From the NCBI GenBank assembly GCA_021397845.1, contig CM038038.1, positions 55,608,748-55,672,747 on the forward strand: a DNA stretch of 64,000 nucleotides. Direction: 5' to 3'. The notes beneath the pieces are model-generated. The model was given only the letters and a program-made list of their open reading frames with translations. It was not told the origin of the DNA and did not search any database. This stretch comes from Areca catechu (Eukaryota > Streptophyta > Magnoliopsida > Arecales > Arecaceae). Each line of letters opens with the position of its first letter. Position 1 is the first letter of the stretch. Both the position numbers and the translations under genes were made by a program. Of the stretch, positions 21,020 through 31,705 are shown one piece after another.

Positions 21020-22680
21020 ATGGCAGCCCTTATTGGTACTAGTGCAGTTAAGGGACAAGCCTCAAATAGACCTCCATATTTCAATAAAACAAATTATACT
21101 TATTGAAAAACTAGTATAAGAATTTACATGCATTCAATTGATTATAATTTATGGAAGGTTGTTGATAAGGGTCCTCATGTTCCTTCGATTGTAGTTAATG
21201 GTGTTTCCATCCCAAAGCTCGAAGAGGATTGGGATGAAAATGACATTAAACAATCCGAGATCAATGTGAAAGTAATGAATCTCTTCTATTGTGCATTAGA
21301 TCCTAGTGAGTTTAATAGGATTTCTACATGCACATATGCCAATAAAATATGGGGCACTCTTGAAGTTACCCATGAGGGTACTGATCAGGTGAAGAACGTT
21401 AAAGTAAACATGTTAGTGCACACATATGAAATATTTCGAATTGAACCAAATGAATCTATCATTGACATGTACACTAGATTCACAAATATAGTAAATGGCA
21501 TGAGAAGTTTAGAAAAAATTATATCTAATGCTGATCTTGTTAACAAAATTCTTAGTTCAATTCCAACTTCATAGGATCCAAAGGTGACTACCATACAAGA
21601 AGCAAAGAATGTTTCCAAATTATCCTTGGAGCAGTTAGTGGAATCACTCATGACTTATGAGCTCAATTTAAAGCAAAGATCTATAGATATGGACAAAAAG
21701 AAAAAGGGGATAGCCTTCAAGTCTACTATTCAAGAAGAATCCTCAAATGAAGAATTGGAGGATGAAGAAGAAGATGAGAGTGAGGAAGCTCTTTTAGCAA
21801 GGAAATTTAGAAAATTATGAAAAGAAGGAAGTTCCCTAACAAGAAAAAGTTCCAAATAACTAAAGAGAAGGGAAAAGAAAAAGAAAAAGAAAAGGAAAAG
21901 GAGAAGGAGATACCTACATGCTTCGAATGCAAGAAGCCCGGACATTACAAATTTGACAGTCCTCTCCTAAAGAAATCAAGAAAGAAGCTTAGGAAGAAAG
22001 CTATGATGGCAACCTGAAGTGATAGTGAGGACTCCAGCTCAGAAGAAGAAGAAGCTAAAATTGCAAATCTATGTCTCATGGCACATCAAGAACAAGAAGA
22101 GGTAAATTCTGATACTGAAGTAGATTTTACCTTTGATGAATTGAAAAATACTTTCAATGAATTAGTGCATGATTACAAACTGATTTTATCTAAAAATAGA
22201 AAATTAAAAAAGCATGCAAATAGATTTTCACATGAAAACAATTCTTTGTTAAATGAAGTTAGTGAATTGAAAAAAAAACTTGATGTTTTAGAAAAGAAAA
22301 ATAAGGCTTTAACAATGGAAAATGATGTTTTGAAAAGATCTAAAACTATCATTTCAAATGGTGATCTTTTATAGAAAAATAAAGATTTAGAAATAGAAAA
22401 TAAAAACTATAAAAATGAACTTGATAAAATGAAACCCTTTGTTGAAAAGTTCACTTATAGTTTTGAAAAACTAAATCTTCTTTTAAAAAATCAAAGAGCT
22501 ATTTTTAACAAAGCAGGATTAGGATACAAACCTCAAAAATAGCAAAAGTATCTGACAAACTTTTTTGTACCTGCATCATCAAGTATTATATGTTTTTCAT
22601 GCAAAAAACAAGGTCACAAAGCTTTTCAATGTAATATGAGAAAAATCAATATTTTTGGAAAGGTTTGGGTTTCAAAATGA
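21020..22680 (+). pseudogene. SIR1 gag
   Basis: Start at ATG 21020 (MAALIGTSAVKGQASNRPPY), the same relative place as in SIR4 and SIR2. An in-frame TGA at 21104-21106 follows NYTY, at the same codon as in the other two copies. The capsid region is then open (HSIDYNLWKVVDKGPHVPS, KIWGTLEVTHEGT, MRSLEKIISNADLVNKIL) to a TAG at 21572. Next come a Lys/Glu-rich stretch, a knuckle CFECKKPGHYKFDS whose last Cys is Ser, the acidic SDSEDSSSEEE, a coiled-coil segment (about 22130-22370) and a second knuckle CFSCKKQGHKAFQC. Two knuckles separated by a coiled coil are also seen in SIR4. Gag packages the RNA; this copy is broken by at least five stops. Confidence 0.92.
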
Positions 22681-22755
22681 ACCAATTTATGTAATAACCC
22701 TAAAGGACCCAAGTTGGCTTGGGTACCTAAAAACAAAACTTGATTTGTTTTACAG

Positions 22756-23210
22756 ATGTGTCTTGCAACCAAGGAAAATAAAAGACTATGGTATCTTGAT
22801 AGTGGTTGTTCAAGGTACATGACAGGAGATGTGAAGCAATTCACTTCTCTTGAAGTAATAAATCGAGGGAGTGTGACCTTCGGTGATAATGGTATTGGTA
22901 AGGTTCACATCTCACCTTCTACTTGTATTAGTACTGTATTCTTAGTTGAAGGTTTAAAGCATAATTATTTTAAGTATTAGTCAATTTTGCGATAAAGGTT
23001 TTCAAGTTGTTTTTAAATCATCTTATTGCATGATTGCTAGTCCTGATAAAAATGGAGTAAAATTCATTGGAAAGAGGCATGGTAATATTTATTTGGTAGA
23101 TTTAAATAATCTATCCTTGCCTAATGAAGAATGCCTAGTTGCAATAAATTCTACTAAAGATGAGACTAGTTAGCTTTGGCATGAAGACTAGGACATGCTA
23201 GTATGTACTT
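22756..23210 (+). pseudogene. SIR1 protease and start of pre-integrase domain
   Basis: Reads LWYLDSGCSRYMTGDVKQF, the copia-type aspartic protease with catalytic DSG, then SVTFGDNGIGKVHISPSTC. A frameshift follows near 22975. The frame reaches the pre-integrase zinc region (LWHED...) and stops abruptly at 23210, where the SIR2 LTR begins. No continuation of SIR1 pol is found elsewhere in the window. Confidence 0.88.
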
Positions 23211-24525
23211 TGTTGCCCAATGATAAAGCAACCCAAGAGGGGGGATGAATTGGATTTTATAAAAACATTTTGAACTATTTTAACAAGTATGTGCTAAATG
23301 CAATTAAGTGCTTGTATTTTGCCAAAGTGTTTATGTGCTTCAAAATAATATGCAGCAAAAATTATAAAGTAAATGTAATAGTAAAAGCAATCACACAAAC
23401 ACAATAAGTTTATAGTGGTTCCGTGCACTCCAAGGCACCTACATCCACTCTCCAAGTTCTCCTTGGAAATTTTACTATAATCACCAAGATTACAGTCGAT
23501 TAGTTTTCCGGGCTCACTAATCAAAACCCAACTTGTTTTCCTGGGCTCACAAGTCAAAACACCTTGTTGGTTTTATAACTTAGGCTAACCAACAACCGTC
23601 GATGGTTTTACGGGCTTACCAACAACCTATGTTGGTTTTATGGGATCACCAACAACATAGTTGGTTTTATACAAAGGCTAACCAACAACCTCTTTGGTTT
23701 TCAAGGCTCACCAAAAACTTTAATAAATAAAGTAAGCACAATATGAAAATAACACAATAAAAGCTTTCTTAAACAAAGAAAATATCTCTTTAAAGCCCTT
23801 GATTGTTGATGAAGAACTTGTCTTCAAGTTGTTGAAGCCTTTGATTGTAGCTTGATGATGTGAACTTGGATGCACTCTTTTATCTTTGGAAGCTTGAAGG
23901 CTTGAACCACTCAACTCTTGAATATTTGAAGGATATACAATAATCTCACCCAAGGATTACTTTTCCATTTGATTTTTGATGTTTATATAGCTCTCCAACC
24001 CATAGATGACTGTCTATGACCGTTGGGGATAAAAATTAGCTATTTGAAGCAAATTGGAGTCAATTCTGCACTTTTGAAAAACTAGCTGTTACAGCAAGTG
24101 TCGACACTTGACCTTCGTGAGTCGACACTTGGTTTTTATCAGTCGATACTTGGTTTCTATGAGTCGACACTTGGGTCAGCTCAAGACAAAAATCTTGGAT
24201 TTTCATAGTTCTATATTTTTATTGTCTCAGGTCTTAAGTCAACACTTGAACTTCTTCATGAGTCGACACTTGAGTGTCCAGTGCTGAAACTTGCTGAAAC
24301 TTTATCAAAATCATACTTTAAGTTCTTCCAAGTCTTCCTTATATTCCAAAGTCCTTATAACTTAAAATTCCATGAATTTGAAGGACTTCTTCGACTGAAA
24401 TACAAGCATTTCTTCATTCAACATGGATGAGTACTAAGATTTGATAAACACACTAAAACATACAATTAGTACTCATATATATTTAAGTATTTTGTTAATC
24501 ATCAAAATCAAGACTAGAGTCAACA
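23211..24525 (-). repeat. SIR2 3' LTR
   Basis: 1315 bp on the minus strand, starting at 24525 as TGTTGACTCTAGTCTTGATT and ending at 23211 (GGGCAACA). Contains GTCGACACTT palindromes at 24098-24275 and the TTGGTTAGCC/TTGGTGAGCC repeats at 23490-23710. A polypurine-like AATGGAGAGAT lies just outside at 24526-24536. Bases next to the two ends (TACTT and ATCTC) differ, as expected for one LTR of a longer element. Confidence 0.9.
24098..24275. repeat. GTCGACACTT palindromes in the SIR2 3' LTR
   Basis: Six variants, including one perfect AAGTGTCGACACTT, between 24098 and 24275. The other copies are half-degenerate (GTCGATACTTGG, GTCAACACTTGA). Confidence 0.88.
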
Positions 24526-24759
24526 ATCTCTCCATTTTTGATGATGACAAAATCTTTAAGTATATAAATAGGGTAAGCTTAAAAAGATTAACAATAAGAT
24601 AAACATGTAAGCTCAAAATCAATGAGCATCAAGCTCCCCCTCAAAATATGATCCAAGAAATTTTTCAAAAATTCTTCAAAATATTTTTCAAAATATGCAA
24701 AATTTTCAAAGTTTCTCTCTTACTAATTCTTTCTTAAAGATTAAAATATTTTGCTTTCT

Positions 24760-24872
24760 TCTCTCCTTTTGCATTTTCTTTCATTTTTCATAAAATTTTT
24801 CATGTTTATCATATCTTTTCCTTTTATTATATTTAACATTTTTCTTCCCCTTTTTGTCATCATGAAAAAGGG
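24760..24872. repeat. Left copy of a 110-bp direct repeat flanking SIR3
   Basis: 24760-24872 and 25745-25860 share long words (CATTTTCTTTCATTT, TTTTTCATGTTTATCATATC, TTTTTGTCATCATGAAAAA). On the minus strand each contains GATGACAAAAAGGG, the purine-rich motif sireviruses often repeat before the 3' LTR. The duplication is far longer than a 5-bp target site. Confidence 0.8.
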
Positions 24873-25745
24873 TGGCTTTAGCCCTTGATTTTGATGACTA
24901 ACAAAATATTAAGTACATATTTTATACCAATGTTTCAATTAGAGTTATGAGTTTCAGAATACAGGCACCTCTAATTCTCAAAATAAAAGTATCATGGCAC
25001 TCATTGGAAGCTAAGCAATTTCATGATTTAAGAAGTCTTCTCATCTAAAAAAGGCCTCAAAATAGACTAATTATGCTTTATATAAAGTATATTGAAGTTT
25101 CATTAAAGATCATTTTGAGTTTGGAAGGTTGGCACATATTTTTGACAAGTTGCAGAGTCAAGTGTCGACTCATGGTATACTAAGTGTCGACACTTCAGAA
25201 ACTAGCATGCAGAAATTTTCTCTGGCATGCCAAGTGTCGACTCTTGGAAACCAAGTGTCGACTCACGAAACACAAGTATCGACTCAAAGATTTTAAGTGT
25301 CGACTCAAGGCCTGAGACTTTTGAAGATACAAAACATGTCTTTTTGGGAGGTTTTCTATCAAGTGTCGGCTCAGGAGACTCAGGTATTGACTCAAGAGAT
25401 TCAAGTGTCGACTCAAGGCCTGAGATTTTTGAAAATACAAAACTAGGCCATTTGGATGTTTTTGACTCAAGTGTCGACTCAGAAACTCAAGTGTCCACTC
25501 ATAGAAATCAGGTGTCGACTCATGAAGACTCAAGTATCGACTCACAGAAGTCAAGTGTTAACTTACAGGTTCTGACAGCCATAACGACTATATTTTTTGA
25601 GAGCCAAAATTGTCTCCTACAAGCTCCTAATGGCTAGTTATGCTCCTCCAATGGTCTTAAACCATTTTTTGAAAGTTTTTGAAGTATTTAAGCTTCACCA
25701 AACTCATTCATGAAGCATTGAACATACTAGAGACAAATATTTTTC
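24873..25745 (+). mobile_element. SIR3, truncated sirevirus LTR
   Basis: Begins TGGCTTTAGCCCTTGATTTT, aligning with the LTR start of SIR4 (CTAGTGATTTTGATGAATAAC). It runs through a dense GTGTCGACTC cluster (25157-25560) and ends near GCATTGAACATACTAGAGAC, about where the second half of a sirevirus LTR should start. Preceded by GAAAAAGGG, a possible polypurine tract. Closest in sequence to SIR4 (GCATGCAGAAA, TGGCATGCCAAGTGTCGAC). Confidence 0.8.
25157..25560. repeat. GTGTCGACTC cluster in SIR3
   Basis: About fifteen copies of CAAGTGTCGACTCA-like words, most with one change, spaced 15-40 bp. Two degenerate copies of a longer unit are visible around GACTCAAGGCCTGAGA(C/T)TTTTGAA at 25303 and 25411. 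Confidence 0.9.
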
Positions 25746-26062
25746 TTTATTCTGTCCTTTTACATTTTCTTTCATTTCTCATATGATTTTTCATGTTTAT
25801 CATATCTTTCCCTTTTTTATATTTAACATTTTTCTCCCTTTTTGTCATCATGAAAAATGATGAAAGACAATATAAAATGGAAATGAAGGTGGAAAGAATA
25901 GTAAGTAGATCATCAAACTTAATACAAGAAATCAATTAATCATGATACCAACTAAATATGATACTAGTTGAACATGATGCCACAAAATGAGATGCACAAG
26001 CAAAAAATAATACAATGTATATTAGAGCTAATATACATAACTGATAGCAAGATAACAATCCA

Positions 26063-26215
26063 TTCACCTCACTTGTTCATGGGATTAAGCCATAGTGGTA
26101 CCCCAACACGTCATAAGAGACCTCATTGAATGGAAAGAGAGGGTCTTTAAACCCTACTTAGCTCCTATGACCGGATGGCCATGATGACTAACCCAATCCA
26201 AAACAGTTACTAAGA
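26063..26215. repeat. Module shared with the COP1 leader (2030-2182)
   Basis: Second copy of the 150-bp module described at 2030-2182, in the same orientation. It is inside the pol-less part of SIR2. Confidence 0.85.
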
Positions 26216-26816
26216 GCTTTTTTTTTTTAAGATTCTTAATAAATCTTGATAGTAATTGAATATAACTCTCCTCAAAAGATTAGATTTGAAAATAAGGAGA
26301 ATGAGTATCAAAGCAATATAAGTAAAGCATGATATCAAAGAAAAATATTCAAAGCATTATATGTATATAATGACAACAAGTCTTTGGATGCTCTCCTTAA
26401 ATGTTATTCCCCCTTAAAAATATGCATTCATTGAGGAATAAAATATGAAAGCACAAGCATCATAATTTCAGATAATTTAAGATATGAACATAAATACTAA
26501 ATCTGAAATCAAAGATTTAAGTTTTCAAGATATACAAGATTTTCAAAATGCAAAAGGTTGACATTTTAAATATTCAATTTAATATGATTTCAAATTCTTT
26601 TGAAGTGTTTTGATATCCATACAAATGCTAGAAGTAATATAATATCAAGTCTAACTACTAGACTAAGGGTTTATCAATATACATACCTTCTTCTTAAATA
26701 AAACCCTTAACTACTAGTTCTATACTTGTTCCAAATCATTTCTAGTCTAAGCATGGATGCAAAAAAATGAAAACACATAAATCATAACATTTCACTTGAA
26801 ATGGTTTAAAACTATA

Positions 26817-27130
26817 TTAATCAAAATCAAGTGAAAGTCTAATAATCACAAGTTTAATCATAAGAGCATGAAATCCATCAACATCAAAAAGTTCATGATC
26901 ATAACAAATGACTATTAGTCTAAACTTGATTTTAATTAATTAGTTGCAATAATTTTCAAAGCAATATGCAACTTTAAAAATATTTGTCATAAAGTAATTT
27001 AAGATACATTAATCAAAATCAAGTGAAGGTCTTATAATTACAAGTTAATCATGATAGCATGAAATTCATCAACATCAAAAAGTTCATGATCATAACCAAT
27101 GATTATAAGTCTAAACTTGATTCTAATTAA
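26817..27130. repeat. Local direct repeat, 123-bp units 191 bp apart
   Basis: 26817-26939 and 27008-27130 share ATTAATCAAAATCAAGTGAA, CATCAACATCAAAAAGTTCA and AGTCTAAACTTGATT with a few changes. AT-rich, without a coding frame. Confidence 0.85.
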
Positions 27131-27769
27131 ATATTTAAAATAATTTTTCAAATTAATTGATGCAATATTTATAACAAATATTCAACAACATTTTCAATTA
27201 TGAAAGGAAATGTTTAGAATTTACCAATATATATAATCCTTCCTTTACCATTTAGTCTAAAATGTAGCTTGTCCACTCTTTGTATTGGCTTGTATAGCCA
27301 CTTTTCAAAAACTTCCTTTCTTAATATTGGGCTGCAAGACACTCCTGCAAAATAAACTAGGTGGACAATTTTAGTACCCAAACTTTCTTGGATCCTTTAG
27401 GGTTAGTAACTATGGTTCCTTTTGGAATCCAAATTTTTCTTAATCTACAAGGATATGCATTAAGTCTAAATTTTTTATATTTAAAGCATGCAATATTGGA
27501 AGAAGTAGCAACAATTCTTGTTTTTCAACTCAAGATTTTTATTTTTCTTTAAAAGCTCATCATTTGATACAAAAATCTTGGATCTTCTAAAAATTTTTAT
27601 TTTATTTAATAAAATATTTTTCTCATTTGAAAACTTATTACATAATTCTTTCAAATCAAAATTTTATTTTCTTTAGAAAGATTATTCTTATTAAGTTCTA
27701 AAACATCAATCTTTACATTTAAATCATGGTTTTTATTGGCAAGATTGATATTCTTGGGAGAAAAAGAAT

Positions 27770-28681
27770 CTAATATCTTTGTAATTTCTTGTGCTCATTT
27801 TTTAATACTTTGTTTTCATACACAAGATCATTAAATGCATCATGTAATTCATCAAAGGTAAAATTATATTCATGTTCAGAACATACCTCTTCCACATTTG
27901 CCATGAAGGAAAGATGGGCAACTTCTTGTTCATCATCCGAACTTGAATCTTTGCTATCGCTCCAAGTTATTATTATTGCCATGAATTTCTTTTTGGCCTT
28001 GAGAGCTATTATCTTCTTCTTCTCTTGATCAGCAACCACTCTCTTTTGCCATATGTTCAACTCATAGGTCATAAGTGAACCGATGAGCTCCTCCAAAGGT
28101 AGGGTATCAATATCCTTGGCTTCTTGGATCGCCGTTACCTTTGGATCCCATGATATTGGCAAAGATCTAAAAATTTTATTAACCAAATCAGCATTAATAT
28201 AGACTTTACCAAGACTTTTCAATTCATTAATAATATTCATAAATCTTCCATACATATCAGATATAAATTCATAGTGTAGCATTTTAAGCATTTCAAAAGA
28301 ATATACAAACAAATTAATTTTAGTATTCTTCACTTAAAGAGTACCCTCATGAGTAATTTCAAGTATGTCCCATATATCTTTCGTCGATGTGCATGTGGAG
28401 ATCCTATTGAATTCATTAAAGTCTAATGTACAATAAAGCAAGTTCATTACTTTAGCATTAATTTCAGATTGCTTAATGTCATATTCATTCCAATCCTCTT
28501 CGAGCTTTGGAATGGAAATGCCATTAATCAAAATGGAAGGAATATGAGGACCATTAACTATAATTTTCCAAAGATAATAACTAATATATTGAATATAGAT
28601 GCGCATGCGAGTTTTTCAATATGTGTAATTTATGCCATTGAAAAATTATGGTCTAACACTAATACCTACAAGGGTTGCCAT
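27770..28681 (-). pseudogene. SIR2 gag, zinc knuckle deleted
   Basis: Start at 28681 (MATLVGISV) by alignment with SIR1/SIR4. A TAA soon follows, then the shared TGA after NYTY at 28616-28618. Open from 28606 (MRIYIQYISYYLWKIIVNGP) to a stop at 28334, and again from 28333 to 27770 (YGRFMNIINELKSLGKVYIN, SLPISWDPKVTAIQEAKDID, SLMTYELNIWQK). The Lys-rich region runs directly into TWSDSKDSSSDDE, so the first CCHC knuckle present in SIR1 and SIR4 has been cut out. A FTFDELHDAFNDLVYENK coiled-coil start follows. Without the knuckle this gag should package RNA poorly. Confidence 0.9.
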
Positions 28682-28724
28682 GATCTTTTACTCAAAATTG
28701 TTAGATTTTCAAATAGAGTACCGA

Positions 28725-28736
28725 GCTCTGATACCA
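28725..28736 (-). promoter_or_regulatory. SIR2 primer binding site
   Basis: The minus strand reads TGGTATCAGAGC, two bases from the LTR end GGGCAACA. Confidence 0.93.
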
Positions 28737-28738
28737 AT

Positions 28739-29525
28739 TGTTGCCCAGTGATGAAGCAACCCAAGAGGGGGGTTGAATTTGGTTTTATAAAATTTTTTTG
28801 AACTATTTCATCAAGTATGTGCTAATTGCAATTAAGTGCTTGTGTTTTGCTGAAGTGTTTTTGTGCTTCAAAATAATATGCAGCAGAAATTATAAAGTAA
28901 ATGTAATAGTAAAAGCAATCACACAAATACAACAAGTTTATAGTGGTTCGATGCATTCCAAGGCACCTACATCCACTCCCCAAGTTTTCCTTGAGAATTT
29001 CACTATAATCACCAAGATTACAGTCGATTAGTTTTTTGTACTCACTAATCAAAACCCAACTTGTTTTCCTGGGCTTAAAAGTCAAAACTCCTTGTTGGTT
29101 TTATAACTTAGGCTAACCAACAACCTTCGATGGTTTTATAGGCTTACCAACAACCTATATTGGTTATACAGGATCACTAACAACCTAGTTGGTTTTACAT
29201 AAAGGCTAACCAACAACCTCTTTGGTTTTCCAAGGCTCATCAAAAACCTTAATAAACAAAGCAAGCACAATATGAAAAGAACATAATAAAAGCTTTCTTA
29301 AACAAAGTAAATATCTCTTTGAAGCCTTTGATTATTGATGAAGAACTTGTCTTCAAGTTGTTGAAGACTTTGATTGCAGCTTGATGATGTGAACTTGGAT
29401 GCACTCTCTTATATTTGGAAGCTTGAAGGCTTGAACCGCTCAACTATTGAATCCTTGAAGGATATTCAATAATCTCATCAAAGGATTACTTTTCTATTTG
29501 ATTTTTGGTGTTTATATAGCTCTCC
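28739..29525 (-). repeat. SIR2 5' LTR, truncated
   Basis: Matches 23211-24002 of the 3' LTR in order, up to TTTATATAGCTCTCC, where a copia LTR (29526) replaces it. The missing part would hold the palindrome cluster and LTR start. It is not seen later in the window. Confidence 0.9.
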
Positions 29526-29757
29526 TGATAGAAAAATGCCCTAAGAGCCAATCATTGTATGGGCCTTTTTGTAAACTTCCAACTCATGTATGACATCATT
29601 ATTTATAATAAAGGCATTTGATTCATCATATACTGCCGTGTCATGTTTTTGATTATGATGAACCCCATAGAGTAAGATAATGGAAGTAGGGTTATGATAA
29701 AATAACAGTGAGACCTAATTCCTATAAACCCTAATCTAGAATGTTCCTAGGCACTGA
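29526..29757 (+). mobile_element. COP3, copia LTR start fragment
   Basis: TGATAGAAAAATGCCCTAAG and the next 230 bp match the beginning of the COP1 LTR (minus strand from 16109): ATCATTGTATGGGCCTTTTT, GAACCCCATAGAGTA, CTAATCTAGAATGTTCCTAG. Similarity stops near 29757. It is either an insertion into the SIR2 LTR or a recombination joint. Confidence 0.85.
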
Positions 29758-30290
29758 CACCACTTGCTTAGAATTCCGATCAGCACCTACATAGCAAAAA
29801 CAGCGAGGAAAAGATCAAGAATTAACCTTCTTGATCAAGACCAACAATAACTAATTCTTGGATTCAATATCATGTAACAAAGGAGATATAGAACAGAGAT
29901 GCATGTAGGAGAAAAAGAGAGATCGTATTCCTTTGGAGAAGAACCTTCTTACAAGACAAGACAAACCCGTGACACCTCTTCTGAAACCATAGAAGCTTCT
30001 CGCCGTCACCAGCACATCTTCTCTCTTGCAATCCTCACACCCCAAAAACCTATGTACGGCCATGCATAGACAATACCTCCCGTGCTTCCCTTCCTCTCTG
30101 AAACCCGAGAAGAAGCTCCATTTACGAACTCCCTCACGCAGGATCCCTTCTCTAAAGCCCCATGATGTACCCTCATGGTCCAAGCCCTCCACATGATATC
30201 TCCCTCATGTGTGCCTCTCTGAAGCCCTCCAACGTGGCCTCCTTGAAACCCAGGAGGTCTCCACCTACAGACTCCCTCACGCAGATTCCC
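29758..30290. other. Filler between COP3 and COP4, LTR-like
   Basis: No recognised protein. It contains two approximate copies of a 50-bp unit (about 30100-30147 and 30240-30288, sharing ACTCCCTCACGCAGATTCC-like ends). On the minus strand it has the look of a copia LTR U5 region, but I could not match it to any LTR here. The COP4 pol frame reads on into it by chance to 30006. Confidence 0.4.
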
Positions 30291-31705
30291 ATTGTTCTCA
30301 TCGAGCACAATGGGATCGCCGTCCCGGACCAAGAAACCGTAGTATATGTCCGGCTGACGCGGTATTCTACCGGATCTCCTAATGGGTTCTAGGTGTGATT
30401 CAATCACAGCCGGTTCTACGATGTCCTTAGAGTGTGTAGGTTCTTCTATTGGCTGAACTTCTTCAAGTTCAATCTTAGAGGCTATAGTTCCTTCTCCAAG
30501 GAACTCCTTTTCCAAAAAGATAGCTCTAAGAGCAACGAACACCTTTTGTTCATTCTCCAAGTAGAAGAAATACCCTTTGGTTTCCTTAGGATAACCAATG
30601 AATAAACACCGATCAGACCTAGGACCAAGTTTGTTTGAGTCTAAATGCTTTACATAAGCCGGACAACCCCAGACCCGAAGGTGTGAGATTGAGGGTTTAC
30701 GTCCATTCCACATCTCATACGGAGTGGAGACAACAGACTTACTTGGAATATTATTTAACAAGTAACAGGTTGTCTGAAGCGCATATCCCCAAAAGGATAG
30801 CGGCAGAGTTGCAAAGCCCATCATGGATCGAACCATGTCCAACAATGTTCGATTCCTCCTTTAGGACACACCATTCAACTGTGGTGTTCCTGCAGGAGTC
30901 CACTGAGAGAGAATTCCATTCTCCTCAAGATATGTCCAAAATGCACCAGATAAGTATTCACCATCTCGATCAGATCGAAGGGTTTTAATACTTTTTCCAA
31001 TTTGCTTTTCTACTTCATTTCGGCATCGTTTGAACATTTCAAATGACTCAGACTTATGTCTTATTAAGAAGACATAACCGAACCTTGAAATATCGTCTGT
31101 AAAAGTAATGAAATATTTGTATCCTCCTCTAGCACTAACTATCATCGGTCCACATACATCAGTATGTATGAGACTTAGAAGTTCTGTAGCTCGTTCACCT
31201 TTTCCAGTAAAAGGTGACTTGGTCATTTTACCTAGTAAACAGGATTCACAAGTGGGCAGTGATTCAGAATCACTGACCTCGAGGAGTCCATCTCCTCGTA
31301 TCTTGTTTATCCTATTTTGGTTAATATGACCTATCTTACAGTGCCAAAGATACAAATCGTTAACATTATCTAACATTGGGCATTTGCTAGAAGTGTACAT
31401 TACACTAACAGGCCTTGATAGTACATATATGTCATTATTTAATCTAGCTTTCATTATAACAGAGTTATTCAAAATAACATTGCAAAAATCTCCTTTTATT
31501 GATAGTTCAAAACCACAATTGGCCAAAAGGCCTACAGAGATTATGCTCATAATGAAACTAGGACAATAGTGACAGTCGACTAGTTCGACAGTACAAGACT
31601 CAAAGACAAGATGCAAGACTCCGATCGCCAGTACTGGAACACGATTTTCATTCCCGATGCTCAGAAACTGTTCTCCATCTTCAAATCTTCTGCTAACTTG
31701 AAGTC
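30291..31705 (-). pseudogene. COP4 pre-integrase and integrase
   Basis: Minus-strand copia integrase. The pre-integrase zinc region shows LYLWHCKIGHINQNRINKI and CESCLLGK. The core shows catalytic Asp in HTDVCGPM, Asp in LRSDRDGEY and a Glu-containing segment near a TAA (at about 30861) that replaces a codon in NGVSxRRNRT. The C-terminal part RVWGCPAYVKHL, RCLFIGYPKETKGY is intact to about 30290, where the sequence departs from the COP5 version at DENN. RT and RNase H are absent. It would join element DNA to the chromosome. Confidence 0.92.

Larger units (their letters stand above)
24526..28724 (-). mobile_element. SIR2 interior: gag only, no pol
   Basis: The 4.2 kb between the SIR2 LTRs contains a gag at 27770-28681 and a weak gag tail with RKIWIPKGTIVTNPKGSKK near 27400. 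I see no protease DSG motif, integrase or YVDD in either strand. The remainder is AT-rich, with an inserted LTR piece (24873-25745), a shared module (26063-26215) and a local duplication (26817-27130). This makes SIR2 a deletion derivative that would need enzymes from other sireviruses. Confidence 0.8.

Noticed and set aside
24840..24872. CCCCTTTTT...AAAAAGGG as an inverted repeat of a DNA transposon end
   Set aside because: It is explained by polypurine-type motifs of opposite orientation facing each other. No target duplication or transposase found.
29745..29765. A primer-site-like sequence (minus strand GTGGTGTCAGTGCC) as the end of another LTR
   Set aside because: Two or more mismatches to the initiator Met-tRNA complement and no confirmed LTR end beside it. 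Kept only as part of the filler.
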